DNA of 64,000 nt from Pollenia angustigena. Taxonomy: Eukaryota; Arthropoda; Insecta; Diptera; Polleniidae. This document shows positions 44,010-57,053 of the stretch, piece by piece; the stretch's first letter is position 1; each line of letters opens with the position of its first letter. The notes beneath the pieces are model-generated. The model was not told the DNA's origin. It saw only the letters and a program-made list of their open reading frames with translations, and did not search any database. Both the position numbers and the translations under genes were made by a program. The DNA lies in contig OV884056.1 of NCBI GenBank assembly GCA_930367215.1, positions 249,267,127-249,331,126 on the forward strand, written 5' to 3'.

Positions 44010-45939
44010 ATTATTTTTCTGCATTGAATAAAAAAAAAGCAAAAAGGTGTTTGGTACTTTTACGAAATACGGCCGTTTTAGGTAGTAAACGGGTAAAACC
44101 TGTATTTTGGAACTTTTTTGTCCACCGTCTAGCTTTTAAACAAAAAACTATATAACATTTGTACTTATCTTGCCGTCGATTTAAATCTGCATCAACCAAT
44201 TATCTTCTGCTTAATTCAAATATTTTTCAAAAGAATTGAAAAGCAAAACAATTAAACAATGAAAAAATCGAAGAACAAAATATTTATCTCTTCCGTGTTA
44301 TTATTCATTGCATTCTGCATTTTTATATTTTTTTTTTTTTGTGTTAAAATTTTTTCTCAGCCGATTTTTGTTCCTGAGCTTATTTGACAGTTAAATGCGG
44401 AAACTTTCTCACAAAAATTTTACAGACACACTGTAAATTGGCAAGTAATTTCCTAATGTCATAGTTATTATTTGTCAAAAATTTTACAGACCTAGTTAAG
44501 TGAGAAAAACAGTTGTTTGTTTCAATTTATGGCATTTATGTTTCATTTCTCACGTTTTAATCGAAAAGTCTTGACGCGGGAGTTTCAGAACATCGACACA
44601 GGTAATTTTTCTGAACCAATAGATTAGATTCTTAATAATGCTCTTTATTCAAAATATTATTTGTAGTTAACAACTCTCCAAAAAATGATATTCATTAATT
44701 TGATCAAGGCATTATAAAATGTATTCTTAGATTTAATTAACTTTCAATACAATTTGCACACTCACGCAGAAAAAAATTAACAATTATTTATTGAAAATAA
44801 TTAAAACTTATACAAATTCAATGACATCAATTTAATCATTATTTTGTATTGATGATGAGGCTAATGTTACATCGAATTGTATGACTGTCTGTCTGTCTGT
44901 CCGTCTAAACATAAATTTTTTTGTTTGCCTTTCACTTTTGTTGCACACTGCACAATTTTTGAATCTCAGATTTTGTTCGTACATATTGTGTATTTATTAT
45001 GCGGTTTGACCACTTTGTGATGATGTCTTGTGTATTTTTTGTCTGAAAGGTTTACGATACTGTTTGTCGCGCCATTTGAAATTAAGTGGCAATTATCAAG
45101 CACATGTTTGTGAGAGAATGTGTTGCGTGGTGCAACATTAAATTTGCAGTAAATTTGTTTTCATACGCATCTTTAGAATTGAAACGCCGACATACAATCA
45201 TCCATTTTAATGACTTTTTATGGCAACAATCTCGAATTGTTTGTGGGCAAACAAAAAAAAATTTAAAATATTGCATAATTATTCAATATTTTCTGCCTTA
45301 ACTTTGATGTTTGTTTAGCGAGTTTGAAATGCAATTAAATAATTTATCTGTTTTTTAAAAGGGGTATTGTTTTTTCATGAATCAAACTTTTTTTTTGAAG
45401 TAAATTAAAACATTTTCGAAACATTCTTGGGAAACATATTTAAGAAAACCAAACCGGTCTGCTAAAAACACCCTTTCTAAACACTCAAGCCAAGTCAATT
45501 TTCAAAATTATCAATTTTAATGAAATGCTGTGGGAAAAATTTGTGTTATATGATAAGAGTGTGATTATATTGCGTCCGCTCTAAGCCGTTAAGTATTTAG
45601 TAGCTATTCAAAAATTTAGCAATGTGATTGTGTCAAAATCTCTACGGAACGGCTCCCTGCCGTCCACTCAATAAGACAAATTGTTCGACGCTATAAATGG
45701 ATTTGCGAATCTCAAGAAAAATATAAGTAAAATATTAAAGTACAAATTATAATTATAATTTAAGAAAGTATAGTTGGATTAGTCCGACTTTATAACACCA
45801 TACCCCATTTAAAAATACTGACAGAACAAATCAAGTTTTTAAAAATTCCATATTTTACTTTTTCGTATCGTATAAAGTAGGCATGCTTATTAAAAATACA
45901 CATAACTAGAATAAAAGGACCTAGATGAAAAATGCGGCA
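44010..45939. other. Gene-free AT-rich stretch
   Basis: A GTCTGTCTGTCTGTCC run at 44885-44903 is a GTCY array but without DINE ends. Short overlapping frames on both strands (45082-45301) have no domain. Confidence 0.5.
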
Positions 45940-47046
45940 TACCTTATACTTTGAAATCAAATTTCAAATTGAAAATGATTTGAAATCAAACGTTTTCTCA
46001 AACGACAAACGTTTGATAATGATTTGAAAATCATAGCGTTCTCAACAAAAATGGGAAATTATTTTCAAATTGAAAATTGCCTTTATTTTCAACTTGCTTT
46101 CAAACGTAATTCTCAAATGTTTTTCAAATGTGGATTATAAAACGATGTGGAATATAAATAAAAATATTTTATTTTTTTTAATTTAACCCTTTTATTTTAA
46201 GGATTGTAGCACCGCGATCGTTAAACAAATTTTCTTCACTTTCCCGTTATGTTTTCCTTTTTCACGTATTTGTAATCATTGTAATAACTCACAAACAATT
46301 TTTATTTTTCACAATAAATAAGCTGTTCACTTTATATTAAAATTTATGCTTAATAGTAAAACACATGTCGCAATTTTAGAGATAATTTGATAGAATTTTG
46401 GTCATAGGTTCTTATTGGCACAAGGACCATGCCTATTGAAAATGGGCCGAATCGTAGGACCAGGAGGGAAGATAGGGGGAAATTTTTTCCTCTCAGAAAC
46501 TACCAAACCGATTTTAATGAAATTTAAAACATAAATAGAACCATATCTATATGGACACAAAATGTAAACATTTTTAAAAAAATCGGAGATAGGGTCAATT
46601 TCTGCCTCTCAACCCGATTTTATTGAAATTTAAAACATAGATAGATCCATATCTATAGGGACACATTAGCTATACAGTTTTTAAAAAATAGGACCAAAAG
46701 GGGAGGCAGGGGCAGTTTCTGCCTCTCACAAACTTTCAAACCGATTTTCATGATACAAACATAGATAAATCCATATTTACGTGGACACATAAGCATGATG
46801 TGTTTTAAATACTGTGTTGTAGGGTATCATATGGTCGGGCTTGACCGACTATACTTTCTTACATGTTTTTGATTTGAATTTAACATTTGACATCAAATTG
46901 GTAAAACATTTGATATCAAATGTTTATTTTCAAATCATTATCATTTTGAATTTAAATGTTAAATCAAACAATTGAAAAACGTTTGAGAATCGTGTTTGAT
47001 GTCAAATCATTTCATATCAAAGGTTTGACTTCGTGTTTGTTGGGTA
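45940..47046. mobile_element. Inverted-repeat element rich in GATTTGAAATCAAACG, interrupted by a DINE
   Basis: The left arm 45955-46140 and right arm 46866-47046 are inverse copies built on TGATTTGAAATCAAACG and TTCTCAAACGTTTG words. Outer ends TACCTTATAC and GTTGGGTA suggest a TA target. The DINE at about 46150-46865 separates the arms. Confidence 0.65.
46380..46865 (-). mobile_element. DINE-like repeat with ~105-127-bp tandem units
   Basis: The right end is the inverse of the stem-loop start (GGTCGGGCTTGACCGACTAT, GGGTATCATATG). Three units beginning CCGATTTTAATGAAATTTAA lie at 46508, 46614 and 46741. Confidence 0.6.
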
Positions 47047-47340
47047 TCTACTAGAAATATAGTTATGCCATATATAAAGAAGTTCCAACAAAATATTTTT
47101 ATTGGGTTGTCCGCTTTACATATACAAAAATATTTGTTGAATTTTTTTTTTTGCGAAATTGTTTTGATTTTTTAATTAAAATTTGAATTTTTTCGGTTTT
47201 CCAGAATTTTGAACGAATCATTAGTTTTTATATGAAACTAGAGTATCATTTCATGCGAATTCAATTTATGCGATTTTTTTGGAACGCATCTAGCGCATAA
47301 AACGAGAACTGAGTGTATTTGTTAAAGTATTTCCAAAAAT

Positions 47341-48345
47341 TTTTTTTTTGTGTTTTTTTTTTATTGAATCTTTTTTGTCGAAAATTACAATATGTATTCA
47401 AAGCTTAATCCTAATTCTTATTTGTATTTGTTTGCCGTTACCAATGTAACTTATTAATTGCATTCAAGTGTCAAACAAGCCTGCTAGGCTCAAAGTGTCG
47501 TATCTGTTCAGCCTCCGGTGACCTTCGAACTTTATTAGATCCCGAGCGAGGTAGTTGGGATGGACCATTAGTTTATCTATGTATTTGACTGAATACTTTT
47601 TAATTTCTTCCTGGATGGTAGCGATGTTAAGATCTCTGTGGATATTGTCATTACGTATATACCATGGGGCGCAGACAGTTTGCCGTAATATTCTAGACTG
47701 TCTTCTTTGTAGCTTCTGGATGTTTGATGCGCATGCAGTACCCCATAATTGGATGCCATATGTCCATATTGGTTTTATGATAGACTTGTATAAGAGAACT
47801 TTGTTGTCTAAGGATAAGTTTGAGTTTCGACCGATTAGCCAATGTAGTTGAGCTGCTTTAAGTTTCAAAGCCGTTATTTTCGCTTCAATATGACGAGACC
47901 AGGTCAGGCGTCTATCTACATGAATTCCCAAGTATTTAACATGGCTTTCTACCGGAACAGTGATGTTATTTTTTTAACAGGAGGGCACGTTTGTCTTCTG
48001 AGCGTGAAAGTTAAGTGAGCACATTTAGCCGGGTTAACCTTTATTTTCCATTTTTCTAGCCAGGCGTCTAGTTAATTGATGTGGGACTGTAAATGCTGCG
48101 ATGCAACTTTTGGGTCCTGATTAACACTAATAAATGCTGTGTCGTCTGCAAACGTAAAAGTATGTGTGCTCGGGCTTGTTGGCATATCAGCTGTATGTAT
48201 TATATACAGCAACGGCCCTTATATGCTGCCTTGAGGGACACCAGCTATTTTCTTGGTGGGGGAGTATTGGTTTTTTGATCTAACCATGAATGTTCTGCCA
48301 GTTAAATAGCTCTCAAGGAGTTTGTGAGTGTTTTGTGGAAGCATT
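47341..48345 (-). pseudogene. Jockey-clade LINE reverse transcriptase, 5'-truncated
   Basis: Minus strand. Upstream part: LLESYLTGRTFMVRSK, KIAGVPQGSI followed by a stop, LLYIIHTADMPTS, the catalytic TFADDTAFIS, another stop after SHIN, then WLEKWKIKVNPAKCAHLTFT and LRRQTCPPV. A frameshift near 47950-47970 leads into the open frame ending at 47464: VKYLGIHVDRRLTW, WLIGRNSNLSLDNKVLLYKS, PIWTYGIQLWG, NIHRDLNIATIQEEI. The order and motifs match jockey ORF2. The endonuclease and ORF1 are absent. The 3' region ends in an A-rich tail (poly-T at 47340-47363 on the plus strand). At least two nonsense codons and one frameshift disable it. Confidence 0.9.
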
Positions 48346-49166
48346 CATGTTATTAAATATGAGCTCGTGCTAATTTTTCATTTTCCATACCCACCCTTCA
48401 CTTTAAGTCTATAAAAACTTTATAAATTTTAATATAAATTTGAATGTGAATTCTAAGTCAAATAACAATTCATAAAGCTTTCATCAAGGCGAATTTATTA
48501 CAGGTGGTCTTAAAAGCCCTGCTGATATTAGCTAAAATCACTATTGGTTGTCAAAATTTTGTTTATTCTCTTTTATTATCTTTGTTTCTGTTTTGTTTTA
48601 TTTCTGTTTTTGACATTGTACAATGATTTTACAAAAACAAATTGCTTGTGGTTTTTGTACGAGTTGTACTTGTTGTAGTACCGAGATTACCTGGGATGAA
48701 TTCGCCTTGGCTTTCATACTTAAATAGTCTTATTCCTTCTTTTTTTTCAGGAATATTTTCTATTCACTAACATCTTTAAACAAAAATAGAATAAATAAAA
48801 TCTATAAACTATTTAAAAAGTCATAACAATGGCTTAGTGCCAATCTAAAAGTTTCCTTTTGTATTAGTATTTCTGTTTACAAATTTGTGTGGTTATTCTT
48901 ATAAAAAAGTTGTTTACATTTTTTTGCTAAAACCTCAATTTAAACCGCAAAACAAATATTTGTTTTTATTTTAATTTATTTCAAACTTTTAAGCCAAAAG
49001 GCAAACAGAAATTTGGAAAAAGAAGCACGAAAAATTATTAAATATTTATGAATATTGTTTCTTTGGTTTAATAAACTCTAATAACCGTATTGATATGTAA
49101 ATTTAATGGTCACGAGTTGAATTCAATTTTATTTGTGTCAGAAATTAACAGAAATTATTTTGCTTG
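48346..49166. other. Gene-free AT-rich stretch
   Basis: No coding or repeat signal I can support. Confidence 0.5.
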
Positions 49167-49174
49167 GTTCTTGC

Positions 49175-51056
49175 TAGGGTATTCATTTAATCGACCTTTT
49201 GCTTTAATCGGTTAATCGCTCGATTAATAACCCGAGGTTTTGGTTTAATAATCGGTTAATTTTGTTTTTGACCTGTTAACCGATTAATCAAGTTTTTTTT
49301 TATAAATTAAGTAATTTCAATATATAAAAATGCATTAGTTGTTTATTATTTGGATTTTATTAGTAAGAAAAAACAGTAACATACGAAACATAACAATTCT
49401 TGAACTAAAACGAGCAAACAAAAAAACAATTCATAAATATGTATTATGCATTTTTCAATTAACACACAAGGTGTGCTATCAAGTCATATCGTCAAAATAT
49501 CCTAAATAATATTTTACAATTGTTTAAAATAAATAAAAATAAAAATTTTAATGCTGTGTTCATTGATACGTCATAATAATATGCAAACCTTCTAATTCAC
49601 TTTCAGCACATTTTACAGGAGAGACATAAAACTTTTTATTTTCCCTTTTTCTAGCTTGATAGAAAATACGGTTAGTTTTACACACTTCAAGAGTTAAATA
49701 GAAGAAGAACTACGTGCTGGTCGATGAGGCGTATCTTTCTCTACTACACTGCATCAACATCTCAACCAGTGTTCGAAAATAAACAGTACATTATTTAGCG
49801 TTCGGCTCACACACCGAAGAACGATATCTATTTTTTTAGTGTTTGTGTAAACATACACAAGCCTTAATACCGTTCGTAACTATTTTCAAGAAAGAACCGA
49901 ACATTATATAATGTTCGGTTCTTCGTTAAAAAACAGAACAATTGTAGTGATACTGTAGAAAAACATTATATTTTAATGTTCTATAATGTTTTTTCCGTGT
50001 GTGTATTTTGTTTTTGTAAAAAATGTTTGGTTTTTTTTTATCAGCAAAAAGCGACGAACATTAACGAGCCGAACCAAACACATTGAAGTTCGTGGATTTT
50101 CAAAAAAAACCGAACGGAATTTAATGTTCTCATCATTTGTTGAGTATGATGAAAACAGCATTATTTTTGTGTTCGAAAGATGACAAACAGGGAAACGTTA
50201 TTTTTTTAATGAATTTCTACACAAAAACTATTAGCGTTTGTGTTTTCCACAAATCTACCGAACCGAACATTAAAGAACGATATTAAGTGTTTATTTTCGA
50301 ACACTGATCTCAACTTACATAAAAAGTGGATTTAGCCGATTTGCATATTAAGCCGACGATATATATTTCTTGTAATTATTTTAAGACATAAGACTTTATG
50401 ACTACCTTGTGAAGTCCCCAAATATGTATTTATAAAAGAATAAACTGAGTTAAAAATTATAAGTTATTTCAATAGTTGAAGGAAATCTTATAAAATAATC
50501 TTTTAGACAAGTAATTTGGTTTAAATGATTAGAATTAAAGCGATTCTTTTCTTTAGTTTTGACAAAGCTTGACATGGAAAAAATTCTTTTACTTATCGCA
50601 GATCTAGTTTCTCAGTACTTTTCCAGGATTTCTCTAAACATATAAAATACTCCATTATGCCATTAGAGGTTTTTAAAATTTTTAATACTTCTAATTGTTT
50701 CGGTTAATTCTGTTAAAAGACTGATTGATATGAGAAGATATGTATGAGAAACGTGAAACAAAAAAATGGTGTTGACAATCAATGATTATCGATGATGATG
50801 ATAAAAAAAATTGAAAAACATTGAATTTTAGTCACCGGTCGGCGGAAAATCGGTTAAAATGAAGGTCACTGAACACCTTCTTTGTTTGTATAAAAAAAAA
50901 ACAAACCAAGACGAAACAGATATGTAATTAAAAACACAAAAAAATATGTAATAATACTACAAAATATTGAAATTTTTGTTGCATCGATTAATCGGTTAAT
51001 CGACTGAAATTAACCGGTTTAATCGTTAATCGAAAAAAGCTAATTTGAATACCCTA
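49175..51056. mobile_element. hAT-type element with TAGGGTATTCA ends, nested host
   Basis: Perfect 8-bp duplication GTTCTTGC (49167-49174, 51057-51064) and perfect terminal repeat TAGGGTATTCA. Subterminal AATCGGTTAATCG-type words are abundant at both ends. 1882 bp in total, about 1330 bp without the nested MITE 49767-50306. No transposase frame is recognisable. Confidence 0.95.
49767..50306 (+). mobile_element. hAT-type MITE, CAGTGTTCG family, copy 3 (best preserved)
   Basis: Perfect 8-bp duplication ATCTCAAC (49759-49766, 50307-50314). Terminal inverted repeat CAGTGTTCGAAAATAAACA. Inserted into the TAGGGTATTCA element. 540 bp, non-coding. Confidence 0.95.
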
Positions 51057-51064
51057 GTTCTTGC

Positions 51065-54000
51065 TTTTTTTATTTTGTATCCGTTTTACGCTAAGACCAA
51101 AAATGTTTTTAAAAGAAACGTGTCCTTTGTATTACCTTTTAACTTTTTCATTTGTATACCCCTACCCAACACGAGTGGAAATTGTCTTAGACATGTCTGT
51201 CTGTTAAAAAACCCTTCTCACGTTCGAAAAACGCAACAGAAAAACATTGTTTTTGATGTCAAATTACAAAGAATCTACAATAAATAATTCAAACAATTTG
51301 TGAAGAATTAGTCCTACCCTGAAAAAAATTAATCCATCCTTACTTAAATCAGGCCGAAGCACTGCCAATATTTCCCCTGCTTAAAATAATTGGAAAGTAT
51401 GAATGAAATTAATTAAAAGTGAAATTAAAAGTTAATCACAAACTGTGTTTCATACAAGAATTTAAAGTTGTTTTCATCTTGAATTCGTACTTAAAATAGT
51501 CCCAAAGTGAGATTGAATTTCTTACCTAAACATTTACCGGAGAAATAGAGAGAATATTTATTATTTACCTACCCGTTACACAGATTTGTCGCAGTTTTGT
51601 TCAATTCCACCCTTTGTTTACAGAAGAAAGCTCAATTTTAAGAAACGAGCAGCATGCCCGGTATGGGTTTCGTAATCATTCTACTTGGAAAAGTCGATGT
51701 ATTTAACTAAAAAACTTTAATAAAAAGAATATGGGAATTTTTACTTCTTATTTTACTTTTTTTAACATGAAAATTATGAACGTTTTTTTCTTGTAGTATT
51801 GTTGTTGTTACCACACAAAATAAGGAAATCGTTGTTTAACTTCTTTTGTAGTGTTGTTGTTGTTGTTTCTGCAACAAACTTTTACAAACACAAGCGTATT
51901 TGCGCATATTGTTTATTGAAAGTTGTCCCATTTTGGATTGTTTAAAGAACTTTTTTTCGGAAAAAACTTAAGGTGTAGTAGTTTTGCTCAAGAATTATAA
52001 AAAATAAAGACTATGCTATCCCGAAAACAAAGCTAAAATCTTCTGCGCATGTCGATCAAATGACGTCACCCGGACAGCATTCCTATTGTCTAATTATTTT
52101 AAGCTGCCAAACTTAAGAAATATATGTTGTTTAATTGCGGGGTTGCCAGCTCCTATAAAGTGCAAACACTTCTTATAAAAAAAATTGCTAATCCAAGCAA
52201 TTTTTAACCTTGGCAGCCCTTGCCACGGACGAGCTGCGACATCCTTCTAATTATTGGTTTTGCCGATATCTGTTCTAGACCAGCAGTTTGAGTATACCGA
52301 TCGATTCAGAATCACATTTTGAATTTTTTATGCTGGTAAGTCCAGAATTGACCATATATCCCACCCCCATTAAAGGCATTTGCTAAAAAATTTTAAACCC
52401 TATAATATATATTTTTTTTTGCCCATGGGGGTCAATAAGGGTATACTTTTAATAATTTGTGGGTACATACTGGTGTATAGTAACACGTGGCCGGTATTCA
52501 CCGACAATACGTTTTTAGTGTTTTTCATCTCTTTTTTTGCTTTTATGTTAATAAATAATTTAAATATTAAAAGAATATGGGCATTTCCTGGGGTCACGAA
52601 CGTACGTTCGTACGCTTTTGATGTACAAATAATATAGAAAACAAAACTTTTCTTAGCATTTTTTTTTTCGATTCGATAGCATTTGGGTAGCTCTATGTTT
52701 AGTGCAAAAGATGGATTTCATCGAGCTTAAGTTTTCATAATAAGAGTTATAAACGTGTGGTCACGAATGTACGCAAAATAGAAGTCAACTTTGGCTGACA
52801 GTAGTGAAATGTAAAAATCTGCGCAATGGAACGGAATATTCAAAAGTGATTAATTTATTTTAAAAGTGTATTAATGTAGGTCTCCATCCAGTATTTACAA
52901 AATAAAATATCTCTCTTGGTTTTTGTTTCATTGGCTTATTTACCGGTCGCGAACTTACGGATCGCGAACGTACGATTTTTCCATTTGTTTTTTTTTTATT
53001 ATTATCACCACGCAATTTCCCATAAATGTCTTAAAATTTCCTTAACAAAAAAACTTAATACTCCTTTTACAATTGATTGTAATGGAGAGATTATGAAGAA
53101 AGAGTGTAAACATAACATACTTCTTGCATGTAAAATAAGTATATAAAAATGTCTTTAGAAGTAGAAAATACAGAAAAATATAAAATTGTCCAGTTTCCAG
53201 CCCAATTTCCTCAAGTAAAACAGCTGGGATATGCCATGAAACCATTCCATTATAAGAACAAAGACTTTTTTATAATATTAAACAATAAAAGACGATGATA
53301 ATCAACATTTTATTTTTTCATCCTGGTAGACCATTCTGGGGAAATGCCCATATATGACAAGCGCTTGATTAATGAGAGTTTGCTGATTTATTAAGGTCGA
53401 TAATCATATATATTATTTCTAAAGCACTTTTTTTTGTCGGTTGCAAATATCTCCCATTCCACCGCATCAAATTTAATGAATGATATCTCATTTTAAAGCT
53501 TATTTCTAACACTAATGACGAAAAATAATTAGAAATTGAAAAATTAATATTTTCATTGATAAAAACTACGGTGCGAAATATTCGCACAGGTCATCTAGTA
53601 TACTAAATTTCTTATTATTTTTAATCAAAATCGATCTAATTACAAATCTGTTTTGGGTGCTTTATTAAAAAATCACAAAAGCTGTTTATTAGTGCACATA
53701 AATTTTGTTCAAATTTATTAATTTAATTAAAAAATTCTCGTGTTCTTCTGTCTGTTGTTGTCTTTTGAATTGGTGTATTTTTATAGGCGATTTACTTTGT
53801 CGACAAGAGTTTACTCGAAATATTAAATACTGGGTATGTAGTAGATACCGCACTGGTTACTCAAATTTACAAACTTTAAGTAAACTGATTTTTTTTTAAA
53901 TATTTACAATGAAAGTTGAAAGCAATTATGACATTTTAAAGAAATACGAGTAAGAAGTATACAATGGTAGTTGATTTTGTAATTTTTTCAGGGTTTATCG

Positions 54001-54270
54001 AAAAATAACAAGTTTTTTGAGATGTTCCCCTTTATGTGAAAGTTGTTCATTTATAAAGTGTTTTCGCTTCAAGCAAAACGAACTATTACAGCACAATACA
54101 ATTATGTACCTATAACAACTAAAAAGATACAACACAAAATAGAACATTCTCAAAGTAAACCTCTGTGACATAAACATAAACACAAGCACAACTTCAAATA
54201 TTTCTCATTAGATGAAACAAAACTGACATGAACTCAGCTTACATTTGGGGATAAGTCAAAATATTTCTCC
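51065..54270. other. Gene-free stretch with a cluster of CGTACG words
   Basis: AT-rich. 52591-52974 holds CACGAACGTACGTTCGTACG, GGTCACGAATGTACGC and TCGCGAACGTACG. No open frame has a recognisable domain. Confidence 0.45.
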
Positions 54271-54273
54271 TTA

Positions 54274-54836
54274 AGGCGCATGTAGACGACATGTTTTTTA
54301 CATCTGACTTGTCAACTTTTCAAGTGGCATGTAATTGTGCATGTTTGTCAAAATGGCTGTTTTACAGAAGGTTTATAATATTCGGTCACAAATGTACATG
54401 CATTTGCTTCTGACATTGTCTCTGTTTTTTTCCTCATTGTTGTTACAAAAACCAACATAAAAATGAAAATTTGTATTTACGCCGAACAATAGTGAAGCCA
54501 TCTTTAGATATTTTTCGGTTTTTATATAAATATTTACATAAATTCTAGTCAATAGTGGGATGAACATGCATATCTCGGTATTGTAAAATATTAACTTCAG
54601 CCGGGTAATGATTCCGTCAATAGTGGACGCCGATGCCGGTTTCTTCTCGGCATAGATTTCTGATGTCAGATGGTTTGTCAAAAGAAAATAGAGCACGCTC
54701 TAATTGAAATTTTGTCAGATGACTGAATCTGACTTTTACAGAAGCAGTGTTTAAAAGGTAACACACGACATGTATGTATTTTGCAGTGGGAAAGTTGACA
54801 TGTCAGATGACAAAAACATGTCGTGTACGGTCGCCT
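54274..54836. mobile_element. Element with GACGACATG ends, copy 2 (inverted)
   Basis: TTA at 54271-54273 and 54837-54839 (or TTAA against TTTA). It is the inverse of 23997-24630, sharing CAGATGGTTTGTCA, GGCATAGATTTCTGATGTCA and the terminal ACATGTCGTGTACGG. The 107-codon minus-strand frame 54696-54373 corresponds to the plus-strand frame at 24139. Confidence 0.85.
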
Positions 54837-55329
54837 TTAGTTGACTCTGGAAAAGCTACTTTTATATCAAGAATAGGGATACAACTGTATTTTTTTTAGG
54901 AAAAAGAGTAGAGAAAATGATGTTAGACTTTAACAGTGGGTTTTGATTTCTTGCAAAACGTGAAAACTGAAAATTTTTGAGTTGACTCAAACACGAAAGT
55001 CCAAAAAAATGTTAAGTCTTTAATATTGTTGTTTTCTTTTCTAAAACAGAAGTTTACATTTTGTTTTCATAAAATCATTTTATATTTTTAACTAGCTGCC
55101 CCGGTCCGCGTTGCTGGCCCTAAGCAAACATTAGTGATATATTTCCACACGATTTAAATTGAGCTTTTAACGAAATTTACGGCCTTTAATAAAAACCCAT
55201 GGAATACCTTTCATAAGGTTTTATTACAGAATCACTTACATAGGGTGTAGATATGGGCTCAATCAAAACAGAAACGCATGTATTAAAGGCAAATTGGTAA
55301 TTATATTTATTTATTACTTCTTCTTAAGG

Positions 55330-55560
55330 CCAGCCGATAGTCAATGTTTTTTGTTTTTTTATTTGGTGTAAAATCGTATAAATTTTTTGGCGTGCCAACT
55401 CGGGAGCAAGCAACAGCAATAGTCAATGATTGGCCTTGTGCTTTGCTGATAGTAATAGCAAAGGCAGGACGCAAAGGGAATTGGAGCTGCTTGATTTGAA
55501 ATGGTAAATCGTTTGAAATCTTCGGAATTCGTGGATTTCGAAAGTTTTAACATTTTGATA
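55330..55560 (-). pseudogene. Helitron helicase C-terminal fragment
   Basis: Minus strand, single frame: KQLQFPLRPAFAITISKAQG, QSLTIAVACSRVGTP, KNLYDFTPNKKTKN. This is the end of the Pif1-type helicase of Helitron transposases (QFP..LAFA.TI.KAQGQSL, then a spacer, then YVACSRVG). The spacer of about 18 residues between motif V (QGQSL) and motif VI (ACSRV) has been deleted in frame. The Rep nuclease and helicase Walker motifs are not seen, so this is a dead remnant. Confidence 0.85.
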
Positions 55561-55782
55561 TTGGATCATTATTAACATAGGTTTTTTCTTAATATCTTCG
55601 GAACTACATAACCGATTTAAGAGTTTGATATCTCGTTTTGAAAAACATGACAACGGCTTTCCAAAAAAAAGTAAAATAAAATAAAAAAAGCAAAAAAAAT
55701 AAATGTATGTATGTATATGGGGAAATCCCAGAAACAGTTCACTAAGCAAAAATTTTTAAATTAATTTTTTTTTAATGGAATA

Positions 55783-57011
55783 CAGAGTTGCCAATTTAGC
55801 GCTTTTGGCGCTAGATTTAGCGCTTTTTAACTGTCGAAAATGCGCATATTTTTCCGTAGCGCTTTTTTTAAAAAGAGCGCCAAATTAGCGCTTTTATTGA
55901 TACCCAACATTTTTGTACTTTTATTTGCATACATTAAAATCAAGACACATAAAACCAAAATTTGTTTCTGTTTTGTGAATACATACTTTACTCCAGTGAC
56001 GGGCACATTTGCAAATCCTATGAACGCGTGCATAGGAATAAAAATGCTGCTTGTGCGACGTCGACACATGTACACTATAAACTTCTTTGTGTGTATGTGA
56101 CAATGTACGTTCGGCTGTTGCTTTGTTGTTGTTTCGTCAACACAAGCATAAATGTGATAGTTTGTGTGTGCCCTTCACTGCTTTACTCTGAAAAGCATTT
56201 TATACAATGCAAGAAGTTTATTTTCTAAAGAAATCCATTTCGTTTCTTAAAACATGAAAATCCAAAAGTAAATAACTGATTTTAACTTGTTTTGTTCGTA
56301 TTAAGTAACTTTTACTTAAATAAAGAAACATTTTCTCATGATTAAAAAATTCACGTTTTTTGTATATGATTAGTCTGATTTTAAAATAGAATCAAGAAAC
56401 AAATGCTAGCGATTTCTTTAAAATTTTCAGAAAATGCGCAAGAAAACTTGGTTTGATTCAATTAGTTTTTATTTGGATTGACATGTTAACAAATCAATCA
56501 AAAGGTACTTATTTTATATTAAGCTTTTTTTTAACTAACTAGTTTTTATGGAAAATCTTTAGGCTTTTCTTCAGATTTTGTAAAAAAAAAGCAACGAAAA
56601 CTTGATTTAAGTAACTATAGAATTCATAATATACCTGGATTTCTGATAAATGATAAAAATACTAATTTGCATGGATAAATGAAAATTTTGAAAATAATTG
56701 TTTGTAATAGATCAATATCGTTTTAAAGTTATGATAAAATGTATGTAGCATAAATGCCTTATTTCGGTCAAAATATAAGTCTAGCCCATAAAAAAACAAG
56801 ACATGATAGAAAAATCTGAAAACGATTTGAATTTAGCGCAGTAGTATCTTTGTTTTTTATATATTATTATTTAAAACGATTTTTTTGACGGCCAGTGTAA
56901 CTAATAAAACTTGGTTCTTAAACATTTCATTAAGTTTTTTATTAAATTTTTATTTAGCGCTTTTTGATTGGGGACACGGCGCTTTTTGGTTAGAAATAGT
57001 TCACAACCCTG
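55783..57011. mobile_element. hAT-type element with CAGRGTTG ends
   Basis: Perfect 8-bp duplication ATGGAATA (55775-55782, 57012-57019). Ends CAGAGTTGCCAATTTAGCGC and, inverted, CAGGGTTGTGAAC. AGCGCTTTT/TTTAGCGC words repeat near both ends. The empty site (inverse, TATTCCAT) is at 34965-34972. About 1.2 kb. Short overlapping frames at 55827-56228 have no transposase motif. Confidence 0.95.
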
Positions 57012-57053
57012 ATGGAATATAAGACTAGATGTATAATTTCATTTTTATATTAA

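Noticed and set aside
44885..44905. GTCTGTCTGTC run considered as another DINE element
   Set aside because: No DINE stem-loop or GGGTATAAAAA end lies nearby. Treated as a simple microsatellite.
55827..56228. Overlapping 60-88-codon frames on both strands inside a hAT-type element
   Set aside because: No transposase motif, and open on both strands at once. Low-complexity composition is the simpler explanation.
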